Positions 61,281 through 64,000 of a stretch of 64,000 bases of DNA are shown one piece after another. The notes under the pieces are model-generated. The model worked only from the letters and a program-made list of their open reading frames with translations. It had not been told where the DNA came from and made no database searches. Each line of letters begins with the position of its first letter. Positions within the stretch are counted from its first letter, which is position 1. The translations under genes were made by a program, and so were the position numbers. Origin of the DNA: Microscilla marina ATCC 23134 (lineage in GTDB: Bacteria > Bacteroidota > Bacteroidia > Cytophagales > Microscillaceae); assembly GCF_000169175.1 (NCBI RefSeq), contig NZ_AAWS01000040.1, positions 1-64,000 of the forward strand, written 5' to 3'.

Positions 61281-63488
61281 CTAAATTGCGTCAAAAGTCA
61301 GAATAAACTCATTGAGATTTTTATCAGAGTCTAACCCCATTTTTTGGCGCAAGCGGTACCGTTTTACCTTGAGGCTTTCCTGGGCAATGCCCAGCAAGTC
61401 AGAAATTTCGCGCGAACTCAGATTGAGTTTAAGCAAAGCACACAAGTGCAGGTCGTTGGAGGTAAGTACTGGATAGCTGTTTTTGAGGTTGGCGTAAAAC
61501 TCAGGGTGGAGTTGCTCAAATATACGTTGAAAACCCTCCCAGTCTTTGTCCAGGTTAATGCCGTGATCAATCAGGTTTGCCAGGCGCGAAAACTTAGCCT
61601 TGGCATCATTCAAATCTTTCTGTTTGCGAACTTCACCCACCAGCGTTTTCAAATCGTTAAGAATCTGGTTTTTCTGTAGCATATGCAATGTTTGTGAAGC
61701 CAATTGCTGGTTTTTGAGTTTTACCTCGCTTTGCAACTTCTCTTTTTCAGTATCCCTGCGAGCATTGGTTTCTTGTATAATTCTTTCATTGGCATCCGAT
61801 ATTTGTTTATTGAGCAGGGTCAGTGCACGGTTACTTTTTTGTTTGCTAAAGTAAAACAGCCATAACACCACTACCAGCATGAGGGCAACCCCTAAGCTCA
61901 TATAAGTAATGCGCTGGGTATACTTTCTTTGCCTGGTATCTTTAGCAAACACGGCCCGTTCTTTTTGTCTGGAAAGCTTCAGGGCTGTTTTTTCTTTCTT
62001 AAAATCAATTGTAGCTGCCAGGTAAGCTATTTTTCTTATATTTTCTGTATTAATCAAACTATCTGATATTTGGTGGTACAGCCTGTAGTTGGCCAGTGCC
62101 CTGGCAGGTTTGCCCACCGCTTCCAGGCAAATGCTCAGCCCTTTGAGCGCATCTTTGTAATTGAGCAGGTTGCCTATTTTTTTACCAATATCGGCCGCTT
62201 TTTGGTAATAAGTCATCGCCTTGTTGTATTGCTTTTGCAGCAAATAATTTTTGCCCAAGGTATTGTAACTCTGGGTCAGGTCTTCACTCATTCCCAGTTT
62301 TTTTCGTATATCAATCGCCTGATTGACCCATTTTTCGGCTTTGGCATATTGCCCGGCTTTTTGCCGTATGATAGCCATTCCGTTGTAAGCCCACCCTAAA
62401 ATTTGTTGGTAGTCAATTTTTTTGCCCAACTGTATACACTTCTTGTAATAAGCTTCGGCCTGTGGGTATTGATGGGTATGCTCAAAAACCAACGCCAGGT
62501 TATTGTAAGCAGTTGCTATAGATTCCTCATTTTTGTTCTCCAGACTAATCTTTAGGTTGCGTTCATAATACTCTTTAGCCTTTGGATAATCTTTTTGTTC
62601 ATAATACAACACCCCTATATTGTTGATTGTATTGGCGAGTCTTTCTTTATTGTCGCGGGTTGGCTTGAGCTTCTCCTGAATAGCCAATGCTTTAAAATAC
62701 ATGGCAAAAGCCTGTTTGTAGTTGCCTTTACTGCTGTACACCATTCCCACATTGTTATATGTATTGGCCACCCCCATACTATCTCTCGACTTTTGCTGCA
62801 TTGCCAATGCCTTTTGATAGCTCTCCAATGCTTTGTCATAGTCACTTTTGGTTTGGTACATTTCGGCCAGGCAAGCATACACCTCCATGGTGGTTTGGGT
62901 GTCTTTTAACTGTTGGCTTAGCTTTAAGCATTGGGTATAATAGCTCAAAGCTTTGTCATAAATCTTCAGTTGGTCGTAAAGCAGTGCCATATTAAACCGG
63001 GTAGATAGAATTACCTGAGGCTTTTTGAGCTCTTGAGCAAGTGCTATTATTTGTTGGCAGTATGCTTCAGCCTCTTTGGGCGATTCTTTGTAAAAATACA
63101 CCGCCGCCAAACCCTGATATGCTTTCATTTCGCTGGCTTTGTTTTGAGCTTTACGTGCCACTTGCAGGGCTTTGTTCATCAATATCTCAGCTTGGGTATA
63201 GCGTTGTTTTGCAAGGTGTGCCCAACCTTTGAGGTAATGGGCGTTTGCCAAGCCTTTAGCATAGGCGTGTTGAGTGGCCAGGCGAACTGCTTTGGTGTAA
63301 TAAAGGGCAGCTTGAGTGGTATCAGATTTTTGCAGATTTCGGGCAAGCTGGTTATAAGTATCTACTCTTTGTTTATGCGACAACTTGGTAGCAAGTACCT
63401 TTTTCAATGAGTCAACCCTGGCTTTTTGCTGAGCAAATGCATAGCAATACATTCCCAACAGACACACAACTATTAAGTGTTTTTTCAT
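61281..63488 (-). CDS. TPR sensor with C-terminal LuxR-like helix-turn-helix
   Basis: 735 residues from the ATG at 63488, which directly precedes a signal peptide (HLIVVCLLGMYCYAFAQ); the longer frame to 63599 is unlikely. About ten TPR units fill residues about 55-470, a transmembrane helix follows near 525-545, then a coiled coil, then a LuxR-like HTH (LTSNDLHLCALLKLNLSSREISDLLGIAQESLKVKRYRLRQKMGL). It should sense in the periplasm and bind DNA in the cytoplasm while membrane-bound. The TPR front (ARVDSLKKVLATKLSHKQRVDTYNQLARN) closely resembles that of the phosphatase at 9848 (VRIDSLKQLLQTRLDDRQRV), so the same sensor is joined to a different output. Confidence 0.87.
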   Translation of the reverse strand: MKKHLIVVCLLGMYCYAFAQQKARVDSLKKVLATKLSHKQRVDTYNQLARNLQKSDTTQAALYYTKAVRLATQHAYAKGLANAHYLKGWAHLAKQRYTQAEILMNKALQVARKAQNKASEMKAYQGLAAVYFYKESPKEAEAYCQQIIALAQELKKPQVILSTRFNMALLYDQLKIYDKALSYYTQCLKLSQQLKDTQTTMEVYACLAEMYQTKSDYDKALESYQKALAMQQKSRDSMGVANTYNNVGMVYSSKGNYKQAFAMYFKALAIQEKLKPTRDNKERLANTINNIGVLYYEQKDYPKAKEYYERNLKISLENKNEESIATAYNNLALVFEHTHQYPQAEAYYKKCIQLGKKIDYQQILGWAYNGMAIIRQKAGQYAKAEKWVNQAIDIRKKLGMSEDLTQSYNTLGKNYLLQKQYNKAMTYYQKAADIGKKIGNLLNYKDALKGLSICLEAVGKPARALANYRLYHQISDSLINTENIRKIAYLAATIDFKKEKTALKLSRQKERAVFAKDTRQRKYTQRITYMSLGVALMLVVVLWLFYFSKQKSNRALTLLNKQISDANERIIQETNARRDTEKEKLQSEVKLKNQQLASQTLHMLQKNQILNDLKTLVGEVRKQKDLNDAKAKFSRLANLIDHGINLDKDWEGFQRIFEQLHPEFYANLKNSYPVLTSNDLHLCALLKLNLSSREISDLLGIAQESLKVKRYRLRQKMGLDSDKNLNEFILTFDAI

Positions 63489-63964
63489 ACCCACTGCTAT
63501 GTTTGATGATTGTTTTGTTGTCACCCACTGTGATAACACATAGGGTTTAACATAAAAAAAGCATAAAATGCAATGGTAAAAGTAACACTTTGCCTTCATA
63601 TAATCCAGCCATTGATCTAAACATACGCATTTGATGCAAGAAAACCACCTTAAAAAGCTCCTGTATAGAATAAACCAGTTAAACTTACATCTCTCCGTTT
63701 CTGCGGTACAAATGTCTTATCTTTGCCTTATCAAAAAACATTTGTTGTGCAGTGATCAAAGCTTTTTCAACCCCGCATTTTATAAAAATAATTCTATAAA
63801 TCATTACAAACTTCTTGTTCAACCCTTTTAATGTATAGCTTACTATATATTAAAGTATCTTCTTTCACTGAGGCAAATCAAGTGCAATGAGCACGCTTCA
63901 GAAGCTTGCGATCTGTCTTAACCAGCAGACGTAGTTTTTTTATTAATTAAAATCACAAAGTAAA
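63489..63964. other. Intergenic region at the window's right edge
   Basis: About 476 bp without a convincing gene. A 66-codon frame at 63631-63831 has an amino-acid makeup unlike real proteins here. It must include the promoter for the TPR-HTH gene. Confidence 0.35.
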
Positions 63965-64000
63965 ATGTTACAAGAAAGTAAATTGAAAAGGGGTAGGGTA
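63965..64000 (+). CDS. Possible start of a gene cut by the window edge
   Basis: An ATG at 63965 opens a frame of 12 codons (MLQESKLKRGRV) to the end of the window. Upstream is A-rich, as for many starts here. Too short to name or to be sure. Confidence 0.25.
   Translation, partial: MLQESKLKRGRV

Noticed and set aside
63631-63831. A 66-codon frame at the right edge
   Set aside because: Amino-acid composition is unlike real proteins in this window, and there is no supporting context.
1-64000. rRNA operon, prophage or intact insertion sequence
   Set aside because: No rRNA sequence, phage structural gene or transposase was recognised on either strand.

Overview
This 64 kb window looks like chromosomal DNA of a Bacteroidota bacterium, most likely a marine Cytophagales member of the Microscilla type. 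That placement is inferred from the gene content: TPR proteins fused to SpoIIE-type phosphatases, LytS-type histidine kinases, a TonB receptor with a carboxypeptidase-regulatory domain, BatA, DUF349, DUF2911, YceI and DUF4157 proteins. Several upstream regions also carry Bacteroidota-type promoters (TTTG, about 20 bp, then TAnnTTTG). Overall the DNA is AT-rich, with a more GC-rich type I restriction block in the middle.

Layout. (1) 1-20.8 kb is mostly housekeeping and signalling: a secreted TapB/DUF3108-like protein, a tiny double-glycine leader peptide (848-967), a TPR-SpoIIE phosphatase, an outer-membrane-like protein, recA, two tandem paralogous membrane proteins, an AraC regulator, a TPR-GAF-SpoIIE phosphatase, pdxH, a DUF349 gene split by a frameshift, four identical tRNA-Thr(UGU) genes, a lipoprotein and gyrA. 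(2) 20.9-39.4 kb is a repeat-rich accessory region. It contains a type I restriction-modification system (hsdR, hsdS, hsdM), a DUF4157-headed candidate toxin inserted between hsdR and hsdS, and a YgjP-type metallopeptidase. At least six copies of one intergenic repeat family and several MITE-like palindromic elements sit between the genes, with batA-like and ppx genes at its right side. (3) 39.4-55.6 kb carries a LysE transporter, a TonB receptor divergent from a MarR-like regulator, a duplicated pair of small proteins with a MITE-like element between them, a SUMF1-domain protein, recX, a discoidin-like protein, SPOR-type proteins, a marR-yceI pair and an LRR-BRCT protein. (4) 55.6-64 kb carries an RDD protein, a TetR regulator, a DUF2911 protein, a LytS kinase overlapping a degenerate partner, and a TPR-HTH regulator.

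How the genes fit together. Three large TPR proteins (from 1192, from 9848, and 61281-63488) share a secreted or membrane TPR front, but have different outputs: PP2C phosphatase, GAF plus PP2C, and a LuxR-like helix-turn-helix. The restriction system has an HsdS whose two target-recognition domains are identical over about 158 residues, so it should read a symmetric site. The most unusual locus is 23.7-34.7 kb, where a restriction system, a polymorphic-toxin-like DUF4157 protein with no visible immunity gene, and many short repeats lie together. No CRISPR array, rRNA operon, prophage or intact insertion sequence was found.
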